Shown here piece after piece: positions 1 to 8,384 of a DNA stretch of 64,000 nt. Origin of the DNA: an uncultured Coriobacteriaceae bacterium (lineage in GTDB: Bacteria; Actinomycetota; Coriobacteriia; Coriobacteriales; Coriobacteriaceae); contig CALUIM010000002.1 in the NCBI GenBank assembly GCA_944320725.1, positions 124,001 through 188,000 of the forward strand. The letters run 5' to 3'. The notes under the pieces were generated by a model. It was given only the letters and a program-made list of their open reading frames with translations. It ran no database searches and was not told the origin of the DNA. Every line of letters starts with the position of its first letter. Positions within the stretch are counted from its first letter, which is position 1. The translations under genes and the position numbers were made by a program.

Positions 1-1122
1 GAGCATGCGCTCGATGTCGTAGCGAATCATGATGTGCAACGGATAGGTGAGCTCGTCGGCATCCATGCGAATGAGGCCGGGTTTCGCATGGTTAACCACG
101 CGGTAGAGCTCGTCTTCGGTTGCCGTGGCAAACGCTTCGGGTGCGTGCGCGCGCATGATGGAAAGCAGCTGCCCCATGAAGGCGCGCGAGCGGCCGATAT
201 AGTTCTCAAAGAAGCGCGACTGGCTCTCGTGCACGCCCGACGAGGTGCCGCAGCCCAGGCAGGTGTAGGCATACGCCGGAGCGACGTTCTGCTCGTAGAT
301 GGCATGGCCGCCCTCGTGCAGCACGGAGAACGCGCTGTTGAGCGCATCGTGCTCGTAGATGTGTGTGGTCACGCGGACATCGCCCGGTGCCACACCGTTC
401 GAGAAGGGGTGCTCGACTTCGGCAAGTGCCAGACCGTCCATGTCGAGGCCTTCGAGCGCCAACAGGTCGCGTGCCTGCGCCAGCTGGGCCGCTGCCGGCA
501 CATAGGCGGTGGCAAAGGCGGGCTTGGGTTCCTCCGGACGTGAGGCGATTTCGTGCACCACCGGCACGACGGCATCTTTCACCTGGGTAAAGAAGGCGTC
601 GTACGCAGCGGCGTTCATGCCGCGTTCGAACTGATCGAGCATCACGTCGTAGGGGTCGCGCGTGCTGTCGAGATATCCGGCGCGACGCTTGACCCCGTCG
701 ACCACGCGGGTGAGGTAGGGCTCGAACGATGTCCAGTCGTCCGCCACCTTGGCGGCGCGCCAGGCGTTGGTCGACTCGGCGGTAAGACGCGCCCATGCGG
801 CCTCCTCCTCGGCGGGAATCGCGGTGGCCTCGCGCTGGTCGCGTGCGAATACGCGCAGTTCGTCGGTGGTTTGCTGGTCGAGTTCGCCGGCAGCTTGCGC
901 CTCGGTGAGCGCGGCAACCAACTCACGCGCCGCGCCGTTCGTGAGCAGCTCGTGGCGCTCGGCGGCAAGCTCGCCCATGGCGTCGGCGCGCGCAGCAGCT
1001 CCCTTGGCGGGCGCCATGGTCTCGCCGTCAAACTCGACAACGCTCATCAGATAGTAGTTGCGGCACAGCTTGCGTTGCACATCTTTGAACGCAGAGATCT
1101 GGTTGGCGGTCGTGTCTGCCAT
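1..1122 (-). CDS. M32-family metallocarboxypeptidase (3' end beyond window)
   Basis: Zinc carboxypeptidase of the thermostable Taq type, expected to trim amino acids from peptide C-termini in the cytoplasm. The gene reads leftward from ATG at 1122, with GAAAGGA as ribosome site, and runs off the left edge, leaving 374 residues of a family usually near 500. The zinc motif HEGGHAIYEQ is clear (HExxH with G at the third position, normal for M32), followed by the GVHESQSRFFEN segment that supplies the next ligand region. The N-terminus is charged and lacks a signal peptide. It is divergent from the amide hydrolase at 1296. The family assignment is firm; substrate preference cannot be read. Confidence 0.9.
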   Translation of the reverse strand, partial: MADTTANQISAFKDVQRKLCRNYYLMSVVEFDGETMAPAKGAAARADAMGELAAERHELLTNGAARELVAALTEAQAAGELDQQTTDELRVFARDQREATAIPAEEEAAWARLTAESTNAWRAAKVADDWTSFEPYLTRVVDGVKRRAGYLDSTRDPYDVMLDQFERGMNAAAYDAFFTQVKDAVVPVVHEIASRPEEPKPAFATAYVPAAAQLAQARDLLALEGLDMDGLALAEVEHPFSNGVAPGDVRVTTHIYEHDALNSAFSVLHEGGHAIYEQNVAPAYAYTCLGCGTSSGVHESQSRFFENYIGRSRAFMGQLLSIMRAHAPEAFATATEDELYRVVNHAKPGLIRMDADELTYPLHIMIRYDIERML

Positions 1123-1159
1123 AGCGGTCCTTTCTCGTTGCGCGCGAATGCTTTTGAGG

Positions 1160-1236
1160 TCTCGACTATTGTTGCGAGTTTCGACCTTTTTTGCCAGTTT
1201 CGACTCCTAAGTTGACGAAATTGTAGAAATCGTCAA
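1160..1236. promoter_or_regulatory. Divergent regulatory region with repeated GTTTCGAC and a TTGACGA inverted repeat
   Basis: The gap between the two divergent genes carries AGTTTCGAC twice near 1175 and 1193, and an inverted repeat TTGACGA (1212-1218) / TCGTCAA (1230-1236). A TCGACTATTGTTGCGAG stretch near 1160 resembles one arm of the larger inverted repeat in front of rsgA (15285-15304). These look like transcription factor sites; which gene they control is not known. TAGGAT at 1255-1260 may be the -10 of the rightward gene. Confidence 0.35.
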
Positions 1237-1295
1237 ATGCTGCGAGGGGTCTGCTAGGATGGTCCGCGCTCTATGGGACAAATGAAGGAGAATCC

Positions 1296-2426
1296 ATGGC
1301 AGGGAAACCCATGTCGCGCGCGAAAAGGGCGCTTGTTGGAGTTGCTGTCGCGCTTGTCGTGCTTGTTGTTGTGGCAGCTGCTGCGGTGTTCGCGCTCTTT
1401 GGGCACGAGCTCAAGACGCTTGGCTCAATCGAGAAGGTGAACGACTATCCGCTCTACACCATGATCTACGATGGCGACTACGGCATCGATGAGTTCATCG
1501 AGCAGGGTGGCGCTTCGAACGATAGCGAGCTCATCGAGTTCGTGGTGAACCGCATCATGAAGGGCCTGCCCATCACGATTGAGTTGCCCGACCTGGCCTG
1601 CTCGACGTTTAACGCCACCACGGCTGAAGGCGACGCGATCTTCGGGCGCAACTTCGACCTCGAGTATTCGCCGGGCATGCTTGTGCGCTGCGACCCCGAC
1701 GATGGCTACGCGAGCGTTTCGATGGTGAACCTCGGCTTTTTGGGCTATGGCGAGGACAAGATGCCCGATGACCTTATTTCGAGCCTGACGGCGCTTGCCG
1801 CGCCCTACGCGCCGCTCGATGGCGTGAACGAGGCGGGGCTTGCTGTGGGCGTGCTGCTCATCGATACCGAGCCCACGAACCAGGAGACCGACAAGGTTGA
1901 CATCACCACCACGACGGCCATCCGCATGATGCTCGACAGCTGCGCCACGGTGGACGAGGCGCTCGCGCTGCTTGCTCAATACGATATGCATTCGAGCGCG
2001 AATAGCTGCTATCACTTCCAGATCGCCGACGCCTCGGGTGCCTCGGCCATCGTCGAGTATATCGGCAACGAGATGAGCGTCCTCGAGCCCGGTGACGAGA
2101 CGACCATGGGTGCGCTGTCCGGCGCGGAGGGTGTGACCTACCAGGCGGCGACGAACTTCCTGCTCACGCCCGGCGATTACGATTTTGGCGGCGGCCAGGA
2201 CCGCTATCAGGTGCTCATGGAGACCCTCACCGCCGCAAACGGCGTGCTCTCCGAGGAAGATGCGATGAGCCTGCTCCAGAGCGTGTCGCGCGAGGTGCAG
2301 ATCCGCGACGACGGCAGTGTGTTCCAGACGCAATGGTCGGTTGTCTATAATCTCGACGACCTCACGGCCTCCATCATTATGGGCGGCGCCTACGACGAGC
2401 CTGCCTACGAAGTGAGCCTAGGCTAG
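1296..2426 (+). CDS. Membrane-anchored linear amide C-N hydrolase (choloylglycine/acid-ceramidase-like)
   Basis: Predicted N-terminal-nucleophile amidase of 376 aa. Residues 11-36 form a hydrophobic anchor or uncleaved signal. The core begins at LACSTFNATTAEGDAIFGRN: Cys102 would become the nucleophile after removal of the preceding propeptide, and R118, N119 and D121 match the GRNxDxE signature of bile-salt-hydrolase and acid-ceramidase relatives. The long stretch before Cys102 and the anchor argue against a classical cytoplasmic bile salt hydrolase, where Cys is residue 2, and favour an exported member that cleaves N-acyl amides or similar. ATG at 1296 follows a GAAGGAG site. Substrate unknown; fold assignment fairly sure. 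Confidence 0.8.
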   Translation: MAGKPMSRAKRALVGVAVALVVLVVVAAAAVFALFGHELKTLGSIEKVNDYPLYTMIYDGDYGIDEFIEQGGASNDSELIEFVVNRIMKGLPITIELPDLACSTFNATTAEGDAIFGRNFDLEYSPGMLVRCDPDDGYASVSMVNLGFLGYGEDKMPDDLISSLTALAAPYAPLDGVNEAGLAVGVLLIDTEPTNQETDKVDITTTTAIRMMLDSCATVDEALALLAQYDMHSSANSCYHFQIADASGASAIVEYIGNEMSVLEPGDETTMGALSGAEGVTYQAATNFLLTPGDYDFGGGQDRYQVLMETLTAANGVLSEEDAMSLLQSVSREVQIRDDGSVFQTQWSVVYNLDDLTASIIMGGAYDEPAYEVSLG

Positions 2427-2531
2427 CGTTGTCCTCGACATGCAGCGCATGCAATGACGCGCGGCTGGCGTTTGGTGCCGGTCGCGCGTTTTTCTGTATG
2501 CACGCATAGTGCCGCGTGATATACTGGACAT

Positions 2532-2560
2532 GTAATATGCATGCAAAATGCATGTATTGG
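2532..2560. promoter_or_regulatory. Putative antitoxin operator (ATGCAT inverted repeat)
   Basis: Two copies of the self-complementary hexamer ATGCAT lie 11 nt apart (ATGCATGCAAAATGCAT), just upstream of the ribosome site of the ribbon-helix-helix antitoxin gene. Antitoxins of this fold bind short repeated palindromes in their own promoter, so autoregulation is the natural reading. Position is seen; function is inferred. Confidence 0.5.
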
Positions 2561-2576
2561 GGCGAGAGGAGAACAG

Positions 2577-2933
2577 ATGCCCGCCTTGCAGATTCGAGAA
2601 TTTCCGCCGGACGTGTATGAGGAGCTCAAGACGTGTGCCGAGGAGGAACATCGCAGCATCTCCCAGCAAGCGCTTGCCATTATCGAGGAGTTCCTCGCCG
2701 AGCGTAAGCGCCAGCAGGAGATTGCAGCGGCTGTGGACTGCGCAGTTCCGCTTCCACCCAAGCCCTGGGAACCGGGGTATCGTGCGTACCAGCGCAGCGA
2801 GGCGGCGCGCAAGGAGCGCCTCGAGCGCCGGCGCGCGGTGTTCGCCAGCATTGACGCGCGCGAGCCATTCGAGGTTCCCGACGGCTTCCCTTCTATCGAG
2901 GAGATCGTTCGCGAGATGAGGGACGAGCGATGA
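2577..2933 (+). CDS. FitA/VapB-like ribbon-helix-helix antitoxin
   Basis: 118-aa DNA-binding antitoxin. The first 40 residues (MPALQIREFPPDVYEELKTC onward, with RSISQQALAII) have the pattern of FitA-type ribbon-helix-helix proteins: one basic/hydrophobic strand then two helices. The rest is charged and rich in Arg and Glu, suiting a toxin-neutralising tail. An upstream in-frame ATG at 2541 exists, but GAGAGGAGAACA lies correctly before 2577, so that start was chosen. The stop overlaps the next start (ATGA), the usual coupling of an antitoxin with its PIN toxin. The tail is longer than in typical FitA proteins (about 80 aa). Confidence 0.8.
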   Translation: MPALQIREFPPDVYEELKTCAEEEHRSISQQALAIIEEFLAERKRQQEIAAAVDCAVPLPPKPWEPGYRAYQRSEAARKERLERRRAVFASIDAREPFEVPDGFPSIEEIVREMRDER

Positions 2934-3433
2934 AGATTGTGCTCGATTGCAGCGCTGCTGTTGAGATGGCTCGGCACACGCCGAAAGGTGATGAGTATCG
3001 ATCGCACTTGGCTTTGAGGGGAGATGATGAGGTTATCGCTCCAGATTTGCTCTACGCGGAGGTAGGCAGCGCTGTGGCGAAATACGTGCGCGCTGGGCTT
3101 GCCACTATGCAGGAAGCGGAGGGTATTGTTCGCGATGCCGTAGAGCTGGCTGACGCCGTCGTTCCGATTGAGGAGCTGTATGAGGAGGCATTTGCCGAGG
3201 CGGTGCGTTTGGAGCATTCGGTTTACGACATGTTCTACTTTGTGTTGGCGCGCCGCAATGCGGCGACGCTGTATTCGTTTGATAAGCGTCTGAATGCCCT
3301 GTGTGAACGAGAGGGCGTCAGCTGCATCCATGAGTTCGATGTGAGCGAGTTGCTCGTGCAGCGAAATGGCAAGGAGGTGCCGGATATCGTCGATGCGGGT
3401 GATGACAGGTCCGGCATGATCGCCTCATCATGA
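2930..3433 (+). CDS. VapC-like PIN-domain ribonuclease toxin
   Basis: 167-aa PIN-domain protein, expected to cleave RNA with Mg2+ when freed from its antitoxin. The acidic quartet is visible: D6 in LDCSAA, E44 in LYAEV, D100 in YDMFYF and D118 in SFDKR. Length is a little above the usual 130-145 residues because of a 20-residue C-terminal extension. It overlaps the antitoxin gene by 4 nt and would be translationally coupled. RNA target unknown. Confidence 0.85.
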   Translation: MKIVLDCSAAVEMARHTPKGDEYRSHLALRGDDEVIAPDLLYAEVGSAVAKYVRAGLATMQEAEGIVRDAVELADAVVPIEELYEEAFAEAVRLEHSVYDMFYFVLARRNAATLYSFDKRLNALCEREGVSCIHEFDVSELLVQRNGKEVPDIVDAGDDRSGMIASS

Positions 3434-3489
3434 ATTTGCGCATTTTGCTGCTGGTGTGCGGCTAGATTGGGTGCTAACATACTGACCAA

Positions 3490-3762
3490 CGCGTTGACGG
3501 AGAGGGTTGCACCCGCCGCGTCGCCGCCAAGAGAGGGAGGGTCACCGGCTGAAAGCCCACCTGCGGAGACAAGGATGCAGCGTTCACTCCCGAGCAGCGA
3601 CCTGAACGGTCTGTCACGCGCAGATGCCAGTAGGGGAGCCGCCCGCCCGGGCGATATCGGGCCAAAGGGGGCGTGTCGGAGAGAAAACCGGCAGGTCAAA
3701 CAAGGTGGTACCGCGGATTTTACCGTCCTTGGGCAGGAAATGAGCCCGAGGGCGGTTTTTTT
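3490..3762 (+). promoter_or_regulatory. T-box leader of pheST (tRNA-Phe sensing)
   Basis: The leader in front of pheS ends with AAGGTGGTACCGCG (3703-3716), the conserved T-box bulge that pairs with uncharged tRNA acceptor ends, followed directly by a terminator hairpin (CCGTCCTTGGGC with GCCCGAGGGCGG, 3723-3755) and a T-run to 3762. Stem-loops lie upstream. A TTC triplet at 3583-3585, followed by A, is a plausible Phe specifier codon, consistent with the downstream gene. Uncharged tRNA-Phe should favour the antiterminator and raise pheST expression. The 5' boundary is approximate. Confidence 0.88.
3723..3762 (+). terminator. T-box-controlled intrinsic terminator
   Basis: Hairpin of about 12 bp with a GCAGGAAATGA-type loop followed by seven T residues. 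It is the off-state of the T-box leader: its 5' side lies immediately after the T-box bulge, so both structures cannot form together. Confidence 0.85.
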
Positions 3763-3837
3763 GTTCGACAGTGTGACACGAAAGCCGAACTCGGGGGCCC
3801 CGCAACGCGAGGGTCTTGATGACACGAAAGGGACAGC

Positions 3838-4914
3838 ATGAGCATACTGGACGATTTGCAGGCGCTCGAGAGCAAGGCAAAGGACCTCATTGCCGACGCC
3901 GATGACGCTGCGAAACTCGAGGAGGCGCGTATCGCGCTGCTGGGCAAGAAGGGCGAGATTACGGCCCTCATGCACATGATGGGCAAGGTGGCGCCCGAGG
4001 AGCGCCCGGTGCTGGGCAAGCGCGCCAACGAGCTGCGACGCACCGCCGAGGAGCTCATCAAGGAGCGCGGCGACGCCATCCGCCGCTCCACCATGGCGGC
4101 GACCGTTGCTGCCGAAGCCGTCGACGTAACGCTACCCGGCGCGCGCCCCACGCTCGGCCATCAGCACCTCATCACCCAGATTTCGCAAGAGATCGAGGAT
4201 GTGTTCTGCAACATCGGGTACACGGTTGAGGCCGGTCCCGAGGTTGAGACGAGCTGGTATAACTTCACGGCGCTTAACGCCCCCATGGATCATCCGAGCC
4301 GTTCGGCGCGCGACACGTTTTATGTGGTCGATAATGCTCCCGGCTCTGTGACGCATCCCGAGGAGCATGCGGCGGGCGAGTCCGACGTGCTGCTGCGCAC
4401 CCAGACCTCAGGCACACAGATCCACATCATGGAGCATCAGAAGCCGCCCATCTATGCCATCGTGCCGGGCACGGTGTATCGTCCCGATACCGCCGATGCC
4501 TGCCATCTGCCCCAGTTCCACCAGGTCGAAGGCCTCGTAGTGGATGAGGGTATCACATTCGGCGACCTCAAGGGCACCCTCGACTATTTTGCGAAGGCCA
4601 TGTTTGGCCCCGATCGTAAGACGCGCTATCGCCCGCACTTCTTCCCCTTCACCGAGCCCAGCTGCGAGCTCGACGTGTCGTGCCACGTCTGCGGCGGCAA
4701 GGGCTGCAGCTTCTGCAAGCATTCGGGTTGGATTGAGATCTTGGGCTGCGGCATGGTCGACCCTAACGTGCTCGTGAACTGCGGTGTCGATCCCGAGCGC
4801 TATACGGGCTTCGCCTTCGGCATCGGCGTCGAGCGCGTCGCGGCGCTCCGCTATGACCTGCCCGATCTGCGCGCCCTCATGACCGGCGACATGCGCTTCC
4901 TGGCGCAGTTCTAA
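3838..4914 (+). CDS. pheS: Phenylalanine-tRNA ligase alpha subunit
   Basis: Catalytic alpha chain of the alpha2beta2 enzyme that charges tRNA-Phe. 358 aa, normal for the bacterial form. Residues 1-90 form the coiled-coil tRNA-binding arm; the class II core follows with motif 2 (DACHLPQFHQVEGL) and motif 3 (GFAFGIGVERVAAL) near the C-terminus. A CHVCGGKGCSFCKHSG segment is an insert often found in high-GC Gram-positive PheS and could bind zinc. Start ATG follows GAAAGGGACAGC. pheT follows after 14 nt, so both are one T-box-controlled unit. Confidence 0.98.
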   Translation: MSILDDLQALESKAKDLIADADDAAKLEEARIALLGKKGEITALMHMMGKVAPEERPVLGKRANELRRTAEELIKERGDAIRRSTMAATVAAEAVDVTLPGARPTLGHQHLITQISQEIEDVFCNIGYTVEAGPEVETSWYNFTALNAPMDHPSRSARDTFYVVDNAPGSVTHPEEHAAGESDVLLRTQTSGTQIHIMEHQKPPIYAIVPGTVYRPDTADACHLPQFHQVEGLVVDEGITFGDLKGTLDYFAKAMFGPDRKTRYRPHFFPFTEPSCELDVSCHVCGGKGCSFCKHSGWIEILGCGMVDPNVLVNCGVDPERYTGFAFGIGVERVAALRYDLPDLRALMTGDMRFLAQF

Positions 4915-4928
4915 GAGAGGAGATACGC

Positions 4929-7391
4929 ATGCGCGTTTCATATACTTGGCTTCGCGACCTCATCGATGTGCCGGAGAGCCCCGACGAGCTTTCTCGTGAG
5001 TACATTCGTACCGGCACCGAGGTCGAGGCAATCGATACGGTGGGTGAGGCGTTTGAGCACGTGGTCACCGCCCAGGTTGTTTCCAAGGAGCCGCATCCCG
5101 ATTCCGACCACATGTGGGTCACGATGGTCGATGTGGGCCGCTTCAACCTCGACGAGAACGGCGAGCCTGCGCCGTTGCAGATTGTGTGCGGCGCCCAGAA
5201 CTTCGAGGCGGGTGACCATATCGTGACGGCGCTTGTGGGAGCAGAGCTCCCCGGCGGCATCAAGATCAAGAAGTCCAAGCTCCGTGGCGTTGTTTCGTGG
5301 GGCATGAACTGCTCCGCGCGCGAGCTTGGTCTTTCGGGCGATCACTCCGGCATCATGATCCTGCCTGAGGACGCGCCGGTGGGCGTGCCCTTCGCGGAAT
5401 ATCACAACACCGCGGACACTGTGCTCGACTGCGAGATTACCCCGAACCGCCCCGACTGCCTCTCGATGATGGGCATGGCGGTCGAAACCTCGGCCATCTT
5501 TGATCGCGATACGCATATCGAGCTGCCTCAGATCAAGCACGAAGACACGTCGGTGAGCGTGGGCGATCTCGTGGATGTGCGCGTGGACGACCCCGAGCTC
5601 TGCAGCCGCTATACGGCGCGCGTGGTGCGCGGCGTGAAGATCGGGCCTTCGCCCGAGTGGCTTGCCGAGCGCGTGGCAGCGGCGGGCATGCGCCCCATCA
5701 ACAATGTGGTGGACGTCACCAATTACGTGATGATGCTTACCGGTCAACCCCTGCACGCGTTTGACCTCGGCAAGCTTACCGAGCGCGACGGCCGCCGGCA
5801 TGTGGTGGTGCGCGCAGCGCGCGAGGGCGAGCAGATCGTGACGCTCGACAACGTGGAGCGGACGCTTTCTGCCGATATGTGCGTTATCACCGACGACGGC
5901 GCACGCCCGGTGTGCCTCGCCGGCGTGATGGGCTCGCTCGACTCCGAGATCGACGAGACCACCCATGACGTGCTGCTTGAGGCCGCATGCTTCGACTCGA
6001 GCCACATTTCGCGCACGAGCCGTAACCTCTCGCTCATCTCCGAAGCCTCGATTCGCTACGAGCGTCAGGTTGATCGTACGCGCTGCCCGGAGGTCTCCCG
6101 TATCGCAGCGGCGCTCTTCGAGGAGTGCTGCGGCGCCACCGTGGTTTCCGGCGCCATTGATGTCTACCCGGTGCCCGTCGAGCCTGCGACCATCGTCCTG
6201 CGCCCGGCGCGCGCGTGTGCTATTGCCGGCGCGGACATTCCCGCCTCGTTCATGGCAGCGCGCCTGACGCGCCTTGGCTGCACGGTTGCTGAGCAGGCGG
6301 ATGGCACGCTCGCGGTGACCGTTCCCACCAACCGTCCCGATCTCGAGCGCGAGATCGACCTTATCGAGGAGGTCGTGCGCCTCTGGGGCATGGACCGCGT
6401 GCCTGCGACCATTCCCGCTGCTAAGAACCATATCGGCGGCCTCACCCACGATCAGCGTCTCGTGCGCGAGATCGGCCAGGTCCTGCGCGCCTGCGGCCTC
6501 AACGAGACGCTCTCGTATGCGTTCGCAGCGCCCAACGACCTTGAGCGCTGCGGCATGGTCGACGAGGGCCGCGGCGTGCCGGTCAAGATTATGCGTCCGC
6601 TCGTTGCCGAGCAGTCTGAAATGCGCCGCACGCTGCTGCCGGGCCTTCTCACCTCGGTGGCGTACAACGAGGCGCACGGCTCGGAGAACGTGCATCTGTA
6701 CGAGATTGGTACGCTTTTCTATGGCCGCGAGAACGCGAGCCTGCCGAAGGAGCGCCAGAGCGTTGCCGGCGTGCTTTCCGGTGCGTGGGGTAATATCACG
6801 TGGAACCAGAAGTATGCACCCTTGCGCTTCTTTGACGGCAAGGGTGTCGTCGAGGAGCTGCTGGCTCAGCTGCGCGTGGAGAAGGTGCGCTTCCGTCCGG
6901 CAGAAGGCGCGGGCTTTGGCTTTTTGCAGCCCGGTCGTGGAGCCGAGGTGCTCTCGGGGGGTACGGTGCTTGGATGGGTTGGCGAGGTTCATCCCGAGGT
7001 GCGCGATGCCTACGATATCGCGCTGCCCGTGGTTGCCTTCGAGCTCGATCTCGATAAGCTGCTCACCTGCGCGCGCGATCAGGGCGCCTACGCTGGCTTC
7101 TCCACCTATCCGTCGGTCGATGTCGACCTTGCCATCGTTGTCGATGAGTCGGTGACCTATGAGACGCTCGTTCAGCGTCTTACCTCTGCCGGCGGCAAGC
7201 TGCTGCGCGATGTTCGCCTCTTCGATGTGTATCGCGATGAGGAGCGCGTTGGCGCGGGCAAGAAGTCCATGACCTTTGCGCTTACCTATCGCGCCGACGA
7301 CCACACGCTCACCTCCGACGAGGTGGAGCGCGTTCACGGCAAGCTTGTTACCAAGGTGTGCCGTGCTGTGGACGGCGAGGTGCGCAGCTAA
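4929..7391 (+). CDS. pheT: Phenylalanine-tRNA ligase beta subunit
   Basis: 820-aa beta chain, standard length. N-terminal tRNA-binding (EMAP-like) domain around residues 40-155 (IVCGAQNF), then B3/4 editing domain (residues about 210-380, which removes Tyr misacylated to tRNA-Phe), B5 domain, a catalytically dead class II core, and a C-terminal anticodon-binding FDX-ACB domain ending at 820 (TLTSDEVERVHGKL). GAGAGGAGATACGC precedes the start. Co-transcribed with pheS. A very long antisense frame opposite this gene is a composition artefact. Confidence 0.98.
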   Translation: MRVSYTWLRDLIDVPESPDELSREYIRTGTEVEAIDTVGEAFEHVVTAQVVSKEPHPDSDHMWVTMVDVGRFNLDENGEPAPLQIVCGAQNFEAGDHIVTALVGAELPGGIKIKKSKLRGVVSWGMNCSARELGLSGDHSGIMILPEDAPVGVPFAEYHNTADTVLDCEITPNRPDCLSMMGMAVETSAIFDRDTHIELPQIKHEDTSVSVGDLVDVRVDDPELCSRYTARVVRGVKIGPSPEWLAERVAAAGMRPINNVVDVTNYVMMLTGQPLHAFDLGKLTERDGRRHVVVRAAREGEQIVTLDNVERTLSADMCVITDDGARPVCLAGVMGSLDSEIDETTHDVLLEAACFDSSHISRTSRNLSLISEASIRYERQVDRTRCPEVSRIAAALFEECCGATVVSGAIDVYPVPVEPATIVLRPARACAIAGADIPASFMAARLTRLGCTVAEQADGTLAVTVPTNRPDLEREIDLIEEVVRLWGMDRVPATIPAAKNHIGGLTHDQRLVREIGQVLRACGLNETLSYAFAAPNDLERCGMVDEGRGVPVKIMRPLVAEQSEMRRTLLPGLLTSVAYNEAHGSENVHLYEIGTLFYGRENASLPKERQSVAGVLSGAWGNITWNQKYAPLRFFDGKGVVEELLAQLRVEKVRFRPAEGAGFGFLQPGRGAEVLSGGTVLGWVGEVHPEVRDAYDIALPVVAFELDLDKLLTCARDQGAYAGFSTYPSVDVDLAIVVDESVTYETLVQRLTSAGGKLLRDVRLFDVYRDEERVGAGKKSMTFALTYRADDHTLTSDEVERVHGKLVTKVCRAVDGEVRS

Positions 7392-7467
7392 CAGCGCGAA
7401 CGGCCGCGGTGGCTCCGTATTGGCGCGGGGCCGCCGCGGCGCTTTGCCGCGAAACGGGGAGTGGGGA

Positions 7468-8340
7468 ATGCCAAGCTGGAACATCCATATAGCGCAGACA
7501 GAGGCCCTGTTTGAGGAGCCTGCCGCCGTTGCGCATATCGTGCGCGATCGGAATGCCTTTTTGTTCGGCAGCCTCGTGCCCGACATCTACGTTGGCTATA
7601 TGGTTCCCGCCGTTACGCATCCCATTGCATATCGCATCACGCATTTTGCGACTCCGGCGCACATCCCCAAGCCGCGCGAGCATGAGTTTTGGGACACCTA
7701 TGTTGCGTCGCACGCAACGCGCCTTGGCATTGGCGCGCAAGCGACAACCGCGGGCGGCGACGAGCAGACCATATGCGCATCGTCGCTCAAGCTTGAACAG
7801 GATTTCGTGAGTCGCACGCATTATCCGGCGCGCTACGTAGATGCCGCGCCTCCGGTTGTGCAGTCGTGCGCGCAAGATGATGAGCTTGGCGAAGAGGGGC
7901 TCGATCGCTCGCTGTTCGATTTCGTGCTGGGTGTCTGGTCACATCTCGTAGCCGATAACCTTTGGAATACGCGCGTGAACGAGTTCCTCGATGCTCATGG
8001 CGGCAAGCCCAGTGAGCAGTTTCGCATCAAGAAGCAGGGTGATTTCGATGCGTTCGGCAAGACGCTCCGCATCGACTGGGTGCCTCGGCCAACACCGCGT
8101 CTTCTTGCCACGGCGGCGCGGTTTCCTCAGTACGCCATTGATGAGCAAACAACGCTGCTCGCCATTGGCGTCGCGCATGAAACGGTCCGAACCAATCACG
8201 CTCCGGCCGAGCCCTATCAATACCGCCTACTCACGAGTGGGTTTTTCAGCCAGACCTTCACCGAATCCGTCGAGCTCACCAACCGTCTACTCAAGGAGCG
8301 TCTATCGGCGACTCACGTCGATACGCCCGCCGGCGCTTAA
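7468..8340 (+). CDS. Zinc-dependent phospholipase C-like protein
   Basis: 290-aa protein with features of the Zn_dep_PLPC family: an N-terminal Trp-Asn-Ile-His-Ile (residues 4-8), a FLFGSLVPDIY segment, and WSHLVADNLWNTRVNEF, matching the family pattern of a His-Asp pair on a helix followed by an aromatic stretch. In characterised members, Trp1, His and Asp residues bind three zinc ions after signal removal; here no signal peptide is seen, so activity on phospholipid is doubtful. ATG at 7468 is preceded by GGGAGTGGGG and was preferred over an upstream in-frame ATG that would overlap pheT. Probably a hydrolase of unknown substrate. Confidence 0.6.
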   Translation: MPSWNIHIAQTEALFEEPAAVAHIVRDRNAFLFGSLVPDIYVGYMVPAVTHPIAYRITHFATPAHIPKPREHEFWDTYVASHATRLGIGAQATTAGGDEQTICASSLKLEQDFVSRTHYPARYVDAAPPVVQSCAQDDELGEEGLDRSLFDFVLGVWSHLVADNLWNTRVNEFLDAHGGKPSEQFRIKKQGDFDAFGKTLRIDWVPRPTPRLLATAARFPQYAIDEQTTLLAIGVAHETVRTNHAPAEPYQYRLLTSGFFSQTFTESVELTNRLLKERLSATHVDTPAGA

Positions 8341-8384
8341 ACCCAGATTTGCAGGCAAAAGGCATCGTTTACGGTGGATTATTG

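Noticed and set aside
4938-7586. 882-codon open frame on the minus strand opposite pheT
   Set aside because: Codon-position shadow in GC-rich DNA. It lies over a certain essential gene, has no family motifs, and is rich in His, Arg and Ala in the way typical of antisense frames.
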